This document shows, piece by piece, positions 34,901-42,914 of a stretch of DNA of 64,000 nucleotides. The DNA comes from a bacterium (lineage in GTDB: Bacteria; Acidobacteriota; Thermoanaerobaculia; Thermoanaerobaculales; Sulfomarinibacteraceae). The notes below the pieces were generated by a model. It had not been told where the DNA came from. It made no database searches and saw nothing but the letters and a program-made list of their open reading frames with translations. The translations under genes were made by a program, and so were the position numbers. Every line of letters starts with the position of its first letter. Position 1 is the first letter of the stretch. The DNA lies in NCBI GenBank assembly GCA_024229275.1, contig JAAESQ010000908.1:1-64000 (forward strand), in the 5' to 3' direction.

Positions 34901-37900
34901 GCGCTGGTAGCGCGGCCTTCAGCAAAGTGTACAGGAGCCTCTCGGACACCCGCTTCCCCTCTCCAACTCTCTCTTCCAAAGCTCCCGGCATGTGCGTTTG
35001 CCTCCCGGTATTCCGGCATCAGTTCATCGAGCCCGGTCAACCTTTCATTCAGCATCCCTTCGACGCTGTCCACCCACCGGTCGAACTGACCGTCGATCTT
35101 CGACAGATACCTGACGTCATCGGCCAGCCCATGGAACGTCCCAGTGTGTTCCAGCAGCCCATTGTGCAGGGCCTCATGGATCAGCGTCCCCACCAGTTCC
35201 TCCGCTGCAACTTTCGGGTTGTCGATGTTCCGGAACAGAACCTCCATGGGGTTCACGTAGATCTTCCCGTCAGCGTACAGACCACGGAGCCACGGCGAAG
35301 CAGTCACGCCAGCCACGGCAGCGTTCAGCCCCATGATCTCGTTCATCTCCTTGACGATGCTGTCCAGGCCATCTGTCATGCCCCTGCCTGTCGCTCGGTC
35401 CAGCCTCTTCTGGAACTCTGGACCATGCGCCTCATCGAAGTTCACCGCCACACCGGTCGCGTCCTCCACAGCGTCCCGGTACTGGGTGTCCCTGGCCAGA
35501 GCAGCTCTCGGGCTCAACTCGCCAACCGGCTTCGACAGAGCCTGCTGCTGTGCGATCCAGTCCTTCCTGGCCTTGGGCAGCCGTCCCACGGTGGGCATCA
35601 GCGATCCTCGATCCGCGAGGTACGCCTTCCCATCCACCGCCACCCACTGCCAGTCCCCCTTGTCGATCCAGGCTACCTTCCCGGCGTCAGCCAGTTCACC
35701 GATCTTCTGCTGGCGAGCCACCCAGGAGGATCCCACTGAGGCAGGCTGGTCGGCCGGGATCTTCAGGCCGTCGAGGTCGATCGCCAGAGGTGTGCCCCTC
35801 TGCTCGATCCTCCAGTTCCAGCCTTCCCTTGTTGTTCCGAGCCGGAGTGCTGGAAGCATGAAGCTCTTCGACTCAGGCACAGCATCCTCGATCTGGAGAT
35901 GGCGCTTCGCTGTGCCCACCTTCATTACCAGTTCTCGACCTTGCCGATCAGCCCCGATGTGGAATACGGAGTTGAACCCACCGTTCGCAATGCGGATCGG
36001 CTGAATGTCTGGGTCGATGCCGAACGCCTTCTGCACGCCGGTCAGCGCCTGCCTCACACCCTGGAAGTCACCAAAGATCTGATTGCCACCCCTCAGGTAC
36101 ATGGCAGCCATCATCTGGCGGATCGGTCCCTGGTCCGTGTGCCGTGCCGTCTCCCCGAAGGGGACGTCCCACTTGAACATGTTCTGCCCGCTCTGGGCGG
36201 CGTAGGACACCCGCTGGAGCAGATCGTCCACGGTCTTGTTCTTCCCGAGCATCATCCGAGCAGCACCCTTCAGGAGGTCCCACATCCCCCGCTGCCCCGA
36301 AGCATGCTGCGTCAGGTAGTCCTTGTAGGCCCTCATCTGCGCGGCCTTGGCTGTGACGTCAGTCGTCATCGCAGCCGTCCTGGGAGGCCCTGCGTTCACC
36401 GGGTACATCTGGGACTGAGCGTTCTCGGTCAGCGTCCCTGGTCTGCCAAGGATCCCGTCTCTCCTGAGCTTGGCAACCTGAGCCTCGAAGTCCGGGAGCA
36501 ACTGGAGGGGGATCTCCACCGACTTCACACCCCGGCGGCTGGCGTCCCTCATGAAGTCGTCCAGGTTGTTCTCCCCACGACCTCCAAGAATGGTGATCCG
36601 CTCACCCTTCGAATCCTCGGCAGCTTCGAAGTACACCCTCCGGTTCCCAGGAAGCTCCACGCCCGAATACTTCTTGCCGTTGGGGAACCTCTCTCCCAGG
36701 TTCCCTTCGAAGTTCGGCTTGTAGCTCTTCGTCTTTGCGATGGGCAGCAGGCCACCGAGCCGAGCTTCCGCAGCTTCCTTGGCCCTCGCCCCGGCCACCT
36801 TCGTCTTGATGTCGAGGGCACCTTCCAGCTTCACCTGGGTCGCTGCGCTGGTCTCCTTGAACCGAGCCAGCACCTCCTCGATGACCTTGCCCTTGCCCAT
36901 GCTCTTCGACAGGCCGGCCCACTGCCTCAGGTTCTCGATGGCTGGCACGGCTCCCTTGAGCCGGCCCTTGCCCCAGATCTTGGCGCTGTCCCCTGCCTGC
37001 CACGCCGACCACATCCGCTTGAAGCCAGCCACGAAGTCATCATCGAAGGTGATCTCGTCCAAGCTCTTTCCGGAGAGGAAATTCCTGAAGAACGAGTCTG
37101 CCGCAGTCTCAAGCTCATGGGCGACCTTGGCGTTCGCATCCTTCAACCCGAGCAGGCGGTCATGGACATCCTTCATGGCCGTCAGCTTGTTCCTGGGATA
37201 CCCAGCACCCCAGATGAAGTCGCCGAGGGCCTTTCCGTCCAGCCCTTCCTGCACGCCCTCGATGTACTTCACCAGATCAGGCCGATTGACCCACCGGTCC
37301 TTGTACTTCAGGGCCTCCCTCGGCATGTCCTCCACAAGCTGGCCGATGTTCTCCTTGCCCTGTCGTGCAGCCAGTTCCTGGTACGGATCCCTGGCATCAG
37401 GATCCTTCAGTGTGACCGACGTGTCGGCCTCCACCTCCATGCCCTCTTCCGTCACCGGACGCTGAAGCTCCTTCAGACGCTTCACCTTCGTGCGGTCCCG
37501 CATCGTGGCGTACAGCGTGTTCAGCGCGACCCCGTCCTCAGCAGACAGGTCCAGCCGGTTCACGGCCTCAGCATGGGACAACCCCTCCTCCCTGATGGAG
37601 GCGTACTCCTGGAGTCCTTCCCTGCCGATGGGATCACCCTTGTACCGAAGGTCGATCTCGTCGGCTTCCTCGATCACCTCTGAGATGGGCCGGCGGAAGA
37701 CCTCTGTCTGACCCTTCAGAATGTCCTTCGCTCGCGCCTTCCCGGTCCCCTTCACCAGCTTGTCCAGGGCATCCGTCATCTTGGCGATGGCCTGTTCCTC
37801 GGTTCCCTCGTCCAGGAACCGTTCCATCAGCGTCGGCAGGGTGACCTTCTCGCCGTCGATGGTGAACTTCCTGCCCTGGGTGAGCTGCTTCCAGATCTGC

Positions 37901-40158
37901 TCCACACCCGAAGCAGTGGCATCCCTGACCCTGTCAGGCACACCCTCAGCAGTGTTCCTCCGCATCACGTCTCCCAAGGAGTTGATGATCCTCGGGTCGA
38001 TGTCGGGGATCGCAGCCGTCAGTTCCATGCGCCGCCTGACAGCCTGGACCAGTCCCTTCTGGAGAGCCGCCCTGTCCTTGGTCTCCCAGATCTCCTTGAC
38101 CTTGTCGATCCCACCAGCGTCCACGATCTCCACCTCACGGGGGGAGTTGCGGATGTTCTTCTGGGCAGCCTCGTGCTGCGTGCGGAATGCCTTCTCCTCG
38201 TCAGTGAGGGGCCGCTCCTTTGCGTCCTTCAGGATCTGACGGTACTTCTCCCTGCCTTCCTTGACGGCCTCCAGGTCTGTCTCCACCTCCTTGAGGCGCT
38301 TCCTGAACGCAGGACTGTCCACGAGACCCTTCCGCAGGCGCTTCAGATCCCGCATCCTTCCCACTTCTTCGCTCAGAGTCTGGAGTGCCAGCCTCAACAG
38401 GGGTTCCTTCGCCCCGTGCTTGATGGTCAGTTCCTGGATGTCCAGCGACAGCCGGTCAGCAGCCTCGTCAATCCCAGCGGTGACCTCCGGGGTGTCCATG
38501 GCTGGATCGGTCTCAGCAAGTTCCTGGCCTCTCTCCAGGGCCTCCACCTGCGCGGGATCCTTCCCCTTGCCCATGATGGGCTCAGCAGGTTCACTCACCT
38601 GTCGGGTGACCACCTTGCCCTCGGGGATCTCGACCCTCTGCCCTGGCTTCCCTGCCTCCGTGGGCTTCAGCGTGACCTCGTAGGGCTCCTCGGCCACCAC
38701 CTCCACTTCCTGAGCAGGAGGCCGGCGAATCTCCCCCTCTTCAGGCAGAGGCTCAGCCTCCAGCCCCTCTTCGAAGGTCCGGGGCTTCTGCTCCATGGTA
38801 GGAGGCTGCACTTTCTCTGGGGCCACCTCAGGCAGAGCAGCAAGCTGCTCATCCACCTGACGGACCTCGGCCTCGATCTGTGGTCTCTCCCTTCCTGGTC
38901 GCGGCCTCTCATCGAGAAGCTGCTCCCGCTGCAACTCCAGGCGCTGTCGCTCCTGGAGGACCTCCTGCGTGGTACGAACCCCCGAAGGCTCCGGAGCAGG
39001 AGGGGTTGGCTCGGTTCCAGGAAGCTCAGGTGGGAGAACCTCCGGGGGAACTTCTGTCACAACCTCAGGGGCTCTAGGTGGGAGCCCTTCTGGCTCAACA
39101 ACTTCCGGACGAATAGTTGTTGGTTCTGTTGTGACGTCTGGACCAATAGGCAGCGGTTCGGCTGCTGCTTCAGGTCGGATCTCCTCGGGCAGGATCTCAG
39201 CCGTGGGGAGGGGAGCCTCCTCTGGGATGATCTCTGCTGTCGGCAGGGGCTGGCCCTGTGCCTCAGGCCGCATCTCCTCTGGGAGGATGTCGGCCATGGG
39301 AAGCTCGCCACGGTCGGCTGCCAGGGCGGCATCCACAGCGGCCGGGTTCTGCTTCCTGATGGCCGCCTCCAGCATCTCGTCGGCCTTGAAGGTGTCGAAT
39401 ACGCCCTTCCCGATCAGGCTCGCCAGACCGGCCAGGAGAGCCCCGGAGGCCCCCTGAGTGGCTGCTTCCCCGTACTTGCCCTCCTGAGCCAGCCTCCAGG
39501 ACTCTGAGGCTGCCTGACCCACACCTGTGGCGATCTCGGGGGCGTAGGCCACACCACCCAGGAGCATGGCCCTGTCGATGGGCTGAGCGTGCTGCCCCAT
39601 CCAGACCCCTGCCCGCTGCATGGCAGTCCCCGTCTGGATGGCCTTCTGGAGGTCGGGGGCTGCTGAAGCTGCCTGGAGAGTTCCTCTGGTCAGAGCCCTT
39701 CCACCGGCTCCTGCCGCCTTTGCCACGGCTGGAATCCCTCGCAGGGCTCCCAAGCCCACCTTGCCCAGAACAGCAGGGGTGTAGGTGGTGGGATCTCCAA
39801 GGGCATTCGCAATGATCCTGGAGACTGGTCCGGTGATCTGACCAGGGACGCTCTGCTTCACGCTCTCCGGGATCCACTGAGCAGCCACGTCACCCAGTCC
39901 CGGCAGGGCTTCGCCCCTCTCAAAGACGTTGGACTCTGGGGTGATTGCCAGATCCCTGCGGAGTTCCTGGCCGGCTGCCTCGTACGCTGCGGGATCCATC
40001 AGGCCAAGAAGTTGGCCACCGACGTTCCCGAGTGCCCCGAAGGTACCCTTGACGGGCTGGAAGACTGTGTCCCAGAGCCCAGGTTCCTCCCGCACAGGAA
40101 GCCCAAGATCTGCTCTCAACGAATTTAGGTCGAGACCTGTCCTCCAGTCATCAGCCAC
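31993..40158 (-). CDS. Giant (2721 aa) polyvalent/internal virion protein with kinase-like and zincin-like segments
   Basis: Single ORF; P/E-rich linker, NGGFNSVFHIG...VMKVG, HEALH, FPFVRTPYNI. Confidence 0.75.
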   Translation of the reverse strand: MADDWRTGLDLNSLRADLGLPVREEPGLWDTVFQPVKGTFGALGNVGGQLLGLMDPAAYEAAGQELRRDLAITPESNVFERGEALPGLGDVAAQWIPESVKQSVPGQITGPVSRIIANALGDPTTYTPAVLGKVGLGALRGIPAVAKAAGAGGRALTRGTLQAASAAPDLQKAIQTGTAMQRAGVWMGQHAQPIDRAMLLGGVAYAPEIATGVGQAASESWRLAQEGKYGEAATQGASGALLAGLASLIGKGVFDTFKADEMLEAAIRKQNPAAVDAALAADRGELPMADILPEEMRPEAQGQPLPTAEIIPEEAPLPTAEILPEEIRPEAAAEPLPIGPDVTTEPTTIRPEVVEPEGLPPRAPEVVTEVPPEVLPPELPGTEPTPPAPEPSGVRTTQEVLQERQRLELQREQLLDERPRPGRERPQIEAEVRQVDEQLAALPEVAPEKVQPPTMEQKPRTFEEGLEAEPLPEEGEIRRPPAQEVEVVAEEPYEVTLKPTEAGKPGQRVEIPEGKVVTRQVSEPAEPIMGKGKDPAQVEALERGQELAETDPAMDTPEVTAGIDEAADRLSLDIQELTIKHGAKEPLLRLALQTLSEEVGRMRDLKRLRKGLVDSPAFRKRLKEVETDLEAVKEGREKYRQILKDAKERPLTDEEKAFRTQHEAAQKNIRNSPREVEIVDAGGIDKVKEIWETKDRAALQKGLVQAVRRRMELTAAIPDIDPRIINSLGDVMRRNTAEGVPDRVRDATASGVEQIWKQLTQGRKFTIDGEKVTLPTLMERFLDEGTEEQAIAKMTDALDKLVKGTGKARAKDILKGQTEVFRRPISEVIEEADEIDLRYKGDPIGREGLQEYASIREEGLSHAEAVNRLDLSAEDGVALNTLYATMRDRTKVKRLKELQRPVTEEGMEVEADTSVTLKDPDARDPYQELAARQGKENIGQLVEDMPREALKYKDRWVNRPDLVKYIEGVQEGLDGKALGDFIWGAGYPRNKLTAMKDVHDRLLGLKDANAKVAHELETAADSFFRNFLSGKSLDEITFDDDFVAGFKRMWSAWQAGDSAKIWGKGRLKGAVPAIENLRQWAGLSKSMGKGKVIEEVLARFKETSAATQVKLEGALDIKTKVAGARAKEAAEARLGGLLPIAKTKSYKPNFEGNLGERFPNGKKYSGVELPGNRRVYFEAAEDSKGERITILGGRGENNLDDFMRDASRRGVKSVEIPLQLLPDFEAQVAKLRRDGILGRPGTLTENAQSQMYPVNAGPPRTAAMTTDVTAKAAQMRAYKDYLTQHASGQRGMWDLLKGAARMMLGKNKTVDDLLQRVSYAAQSGQNMFKWDVPFGETARHTDQGPIRQMMAAMYLRGGNQIFGDFQGVRQALTGVQKAFGIDPDIQPIRIANGGFNSVFHIGADRQGRELVMKVGTAKRHLQIEDAVPESKSFMLPALRLGTTREGWNWRIEQRGTPLAIDLDGLKIPADQPASVGSSWVARQQKIGELADAGKVAWIDKGDWQWVAVDGKAYLADRGSLMPTVGRLPKARKDWIAQQQALSKPVGELSPRAALARDTQYRDAVEDATGVAVNFDEAHGPEFQKRLDRATGRGMTDGLDSIVKEMNEIMGLNAAVAGVTASPWLRGLYADGKIYVNPMEVLFRNIDNPKVAAEELVGTLIHEALHNGLLEHTGTFHGLADDVRYLSKIDGQFDRWVDSVEGMLNERLTGLDELMPEYREANAHAGSFGRESWRGEAGVREAPVHFAEGRATSASNRHLQGAADSEVGIGTGLQRGESVPPGHRRASGRLGEAALDRGVDARQAAEDTRVAARSEAEGRRIAAEATEPGVRSLDEAYQILDQLTRTKKPGDLMMNRALDMSFQIARRTAKKDPDELAALASATPAARGGVWARYNLGTIDGLSDQAKAAITLFSRMTRQIPELSKQFKADNVRGWDQLDREVKNLLAVKSKEDLYGILGKGRRGLSDRDVVMAKILGADLAGNVANREAQFFGEQMKLARGESTTKQVEAARMTYETAMRDFNEGMPKIINPLTETGRALAAAKKLGRAQDPEAAMFQDMRAGLFEKMRTRYKGSRADADRATDHLMTIWAEVRSGLKDSDEWAAEYRRMLKFSNVDKALEAYKAFLLGWKSRVANIASNTLVQGVRELERTLSIGMERAYSKLQSRAPERHWGEMKLNSMAMKHWGGAALPEWYQAFKDGLAMRSETMGHDVDRMGSLAEDMMHQVGAIEGKTGEFVRFMFKGMNAEDALFKKASQLQFYYRDVFRKLKAGEEGWSMKPGEDIYGATARYVRDIEQTYLKVAKGEAVDAATAARYAPIHDEGFRIAREETFQTELPDFMKAFQSALRKPGGKPFQLIFPFVRTPYNIAVETLRRTPAGFFEVASKWDRVSPAERMDLLARPMVGTMAGMWLINEAMQGNITGGGPIDPVDEANLRETGWRAYAVKAGDQYLSYQRLEPISSIVGMAADIAEGAKRGDFDSVQTGMTRLFSTVTENLTNKTFLSGLEGLSTAMSDPQRYAGQWIKQMQMSMVPNTIGPIPFGHLAQAVDPVYRQTEPMSKEAFLAKVPFLSRTLPPQYTPTGEERLRPGSGIERLTWPITRSQARTDPTAMAAQMLDQIGSPPTPPKKYTYIKGVKVYYTEEQRKMLAQAQSQATKIIGTRLVKDPNFMRLPDNEDVAPLGAKTKKDVVKALYDKYRRNMVVRFRGELTRKARGHEGGEVPL

Positions 40159-40175
40159 CGATCGCCCACCTTATC

Positions 40176-41390
40176 CTAGCTCTGAGGTGTGATTCCCGCT
40201 GGGGTGGCTCCGTACCCTCCCATACCACTCGTCACCATGGCCTGCTGGAAGCGAGCAGCACCTGCCGGATCGCTGGCCATCATGGACATCATCACCATGT
40301 TCAGCAGATTCGTCATGGAGGCGTTCTGGAACTCCTGCATCTTCTGCGCCTCGATGCGCTTCTTCATCCCAGGCTTTGCAAGCAGCTTCATGCCTTCGGG
40401 GTCGGTGGACAGCGTGGTCATGTATTCGTCCACCTGCTTCTGCACGTCAGGCATGACCCGTTCCTTGATACGAGTGTGCATGTTCATCGCAGACTCGTAC
40501 TGTCGGTTCAGCTTTGCTTCAAAGGGCAGTCCGGACTCTTCGGCCTGCGACTCCATCAGATCGGCCCGCGCACCTTCCAGTCTCAACTGATCCTCTGCCG
40601 TCCGGATGCCCAGAGACTTCCGCTTGTTCTCCAGCCACAGATCCTGGATCGCAGGCGACTCCGTCCTCGACACGTAGTCCCACGACGCCTGATCCGGAGG
40701 AAGCTGCCGTGATGCCGAGAACGCCCCACCCTGTCCTCGATCCTTTGCCCGAGACTCCGCAGCACCCAAGCCACCAACCCTCGGACCGACTTCGAACCCT
40801 CCCTTGGACCTTGTCCCTCCAGCACTCCGGCGCTGGGGAAGCTGTGCCTCCGGGGTGTGCGTTCCCATCTGAAGGCCAGCCCTCTGCCGAAGATCCGCGA
40901 TGTTCTCTGACGGGCTGTACTGCGCCTCCTGGGTCTGCTGTCCCCACGCTGCAAAGTCAGCCTCACGCTGCTCCTCCGGAGTGAGGCGCATCTCTCCACC
41001 TTGGATCATCTCTGTGGGAGGGCCACCTGTCTCTGGAGGAGGCTGTGCAGGAGCAGAATCGACAGGAGCAGCACTCGGTGGCTGGTAGGCCCCACCCATG
41101 GCCTGTCTGAGACTCTCCTCAGCACCCTCTTGACGGATCCTCTCTGCGGCCTCCCGCTCCTTGGCCCACTCCTCCATCTCAGTTCCAGCCCCATACACGG
41201 CACCACCCAGTCCAGGCTGGATCCGCTCAGCGGCTCCGATGAGGCCAGGAGAACGGAGAACGCCACCGACGCCTCCCCCCAACCCCGTGGTCAGGTTCTT
41301 CAGCTTCTCGGCTGCGAACGGAATGGTCCCCAGAGAAAAGCCTGCGAGTCCTGCCTCCAGAGGGTTGTAGGGCTTCGTTCCGTTTGCCAT
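40176..41390 (-). CDS. Putative internal virion protein
   Basis: 404-aa Gln/Ala-rich ORF in late operon. Confidence 0.55.
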   Translation of the reverse strand: MANGTKPYNPLEAGLAGFSLGTIPFAAEKLKNLTTGLGGGVGGVLRSPGLIGAAERIQPGLGGAVYGAGTEMEEWAKEREAAERIRQEGAEESLRQAMGGAYQPPSAAPVDSAPAQPPPETGGPPTEMIQGGEMRLTPEEQREADFAAWGQQTQEAQYSPSENIADLRQRAGLQMGTHTPEAQLPQRRSAGGTRSKGGFEVGPRVGGLGAAESRAKDRGQGGAFSASRQLPPDQASWDYVSRTESPAIQDLWLENKRKSLGIRTAEDQLRLEGARADLMESQAEESGLPFEAKLNRQYESAMNMHTRIKERVMPDVQKQVDEYMTTLSTDPEGMKLLAKPGMKKRIEAQKMQEFQNASMTNLLNMVMMSMMASDPAGAARFQQAMVTSGMGGYGATPAGITPQS

Positions 41391-41399
41391 CTCTATCTC

Positions 41400-42050
41400 C
41401 TACGGACCCTTGTATGTCGGCTGGTCCTGCTTGGCGGGCTGCTGTCCGTACATCCGCTGCCACATGCCGGGGTACATCTGCTGTGCCTGTTGCGGATCAA
41501 GTCCACCACCCTGGAAGCCCTGAGCCTGCTGGAGGGCGCTGGCCTGCTGCTGCCTCAGAGGATCGGCTCCAGGTGCCGCGCCTGCGAGGGCAGCGTACGT
41601 CTCCCACCCACTCCCCGGAAGGTTCAGACCGGTCATTGCCGAAGCCGCCGGCATGTTCCGCCACTGCGTGTTCGTCCCACCTGCGATGTTGAACGGGGTC
41701 ATCGCATCGAGGTCCGACTTCTGCTGCATCATGTCCCGGAACTGCTGGCCCTTCATGTAGGTCCCTGCGTCGGCTGCTGCGCGTGCCCCCTGCATGGTCT
41801 GCTTGTACGGATCCGGAGGAGCCGAGCCGAGAGCCTCGTTCCTCATGTAGTCCCGCCTCTGTGCATCCTGCTGGCGGTTCTCCAGGTCGTCCCGGTTCCA
41901 GGTGATCATGTTCCGCATGTCACCCATCATGTCTCTCTGGTCAAAGGCCCCAGCCTGCTGACCTGCAAACTGCCGAGGCCCTGGTCCCTGCATCCCACCT
42001 CGAAGCCCGCCCTGTCCCTGTGAGATGTTTCCGCCGAAGATCCCTGCCAT
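41400..42050 (-). CDS. Putative virion protein, Gln/Met-rich
   Basis: 216-aa ORF. Confidence 0.55.
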   Translation of the reverse strand: MAGIFGGNISQGQGGLRGGMQGPGPRQFAGQQAGAFDQRDMMGDMRNMITWNRDDLENRQQDAQRRDYMRNEALGSAPPDPYKQTMQGARAAADAGTYMKGQQFRDMMQQKSDLDAMTPFNIAGGTNTQWRNMPAASAMTGLNLPGSGWETYAALAGAAPGADPLRQQQASALQQAQGFQGGGLDPQQAQQMYPGMWQRMYGQQPAKQDQPTYKGP

Positions 42051-42061
42051 GGTCTTATCCC

Positions 42062-42877
42062 CTAGAGAAAGGCTTGCATCATGTTGTAGAACGGAGACAT
42101 GGCACCCTGCCTTGCACGTGCCTGCTCACCAAACCAGTTGATCTGGTTCCGTTCGTTCCCGAGAGCGTAGTTCGCCTGAGCGTTGTAGGCGTTGATGTTC
42201 TGGCCGTAGAGGTTCGCAAGATTACCTGCGATGTTGCTCCCCAGGCCACCCATCTGAGATGCCAGTCCAGCCTTCGCAGCAAAGGTCCGGTTGGCAGCAT
42301 CAAGCTGGCCTCCCTGAAGCTGCTGGTTCAGGCCCCGACCGTAGTCAGCAAGGGCTCTGCCAGTGAAGCCGCTGCCCGGTCCGAACCCCCTGCTTCCTGC
42401 CCCGGCAAGCTCGGCCTCGATCCCTTGAGACCCTGCCATCCGGCTCTGGGCCAGTGCCTGCTTGTAGTAGTCGGGGACCTCGTCGTAGAGGCCCTCCATC
42501 TTCTCGTAGGCTCCGGTTTGGAACTCGTTGGGCTTGAGGTTCTGCTGGAGCTTCGACATGTCGAAGTTGACGGTCGGGCCACCGTAGCCACGGCCTCCAC
42601 CTCCTCCACCCCCTGCTCCACCACCGCCCCCTCGACCCCCACCTCTACCGCCACCAGCACCTCGGCCACGGATCACCTGTCCTCCGGTCTCCCGGAAGTT
42701 CCTGGGGGTGTACTTCCCAGGAGAGCCCAGAACTTGGCCTCCTGTAGGGCTCTTGGAGCGGGCAGGGGCAAAGGCACGGGCCTGCCCTCCAACCGTCTCC
42801 ACCCGACGGCCCGATTCGGAATACGGGCTGGTCTTGGCACCACCCCCGCCACCGCCTCCTCCGAGTCCACCTGCCAT
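42062..42877 (-). CDS. Gly-rich virion protein
   Basis: poly-Gly tracts then helical C-terminus. Confidence 0.6.
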   Translation of the reverse strand: MAGGLGGGGGGGGAKTSPYSESGRRVETVGGQARAFAPARSKSPTGGQVLGSPGKYTPRNFRETGGQVIRGRGAGGGRGGGRGGGGGAGGGGGGGRGYGGPTVNFDMSKLQQNLKPNEFQTGAYEKMEGLYDEVPDYYKQALAQSRMAGSQGIEAELAGAGSRGFGPGSGFTGRALADYGRGLNQQLQGGQLDAANRTFAAKAGLASQMGGLGSNIAGNLANLYGQNINAYNAQANYALGNERNQINWFGEQARARQGAMSPFYNMMQAFL

Positions 42878-42914
42878 TTTGCGCTCCTACCTATGATACC
42901 AAAGCCCTGGTCAC

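Noticed and set aside
35899-37683. 594-aa plus-strand ORF
   Set aside because: Same antisense shadow of ORF 31993..40158
38173-39507. 444-aa plus-strand ORF
   Set aside because: Antisense to the giant protein linker; low-complexity translation
42540-42670. Imperfect GGT/GGA triplet repeats as a possible repeat array
   Set aside because: Simply codes for the poly-Gly tract of ORF 42062..42877; not a CRISPR or independent repeat
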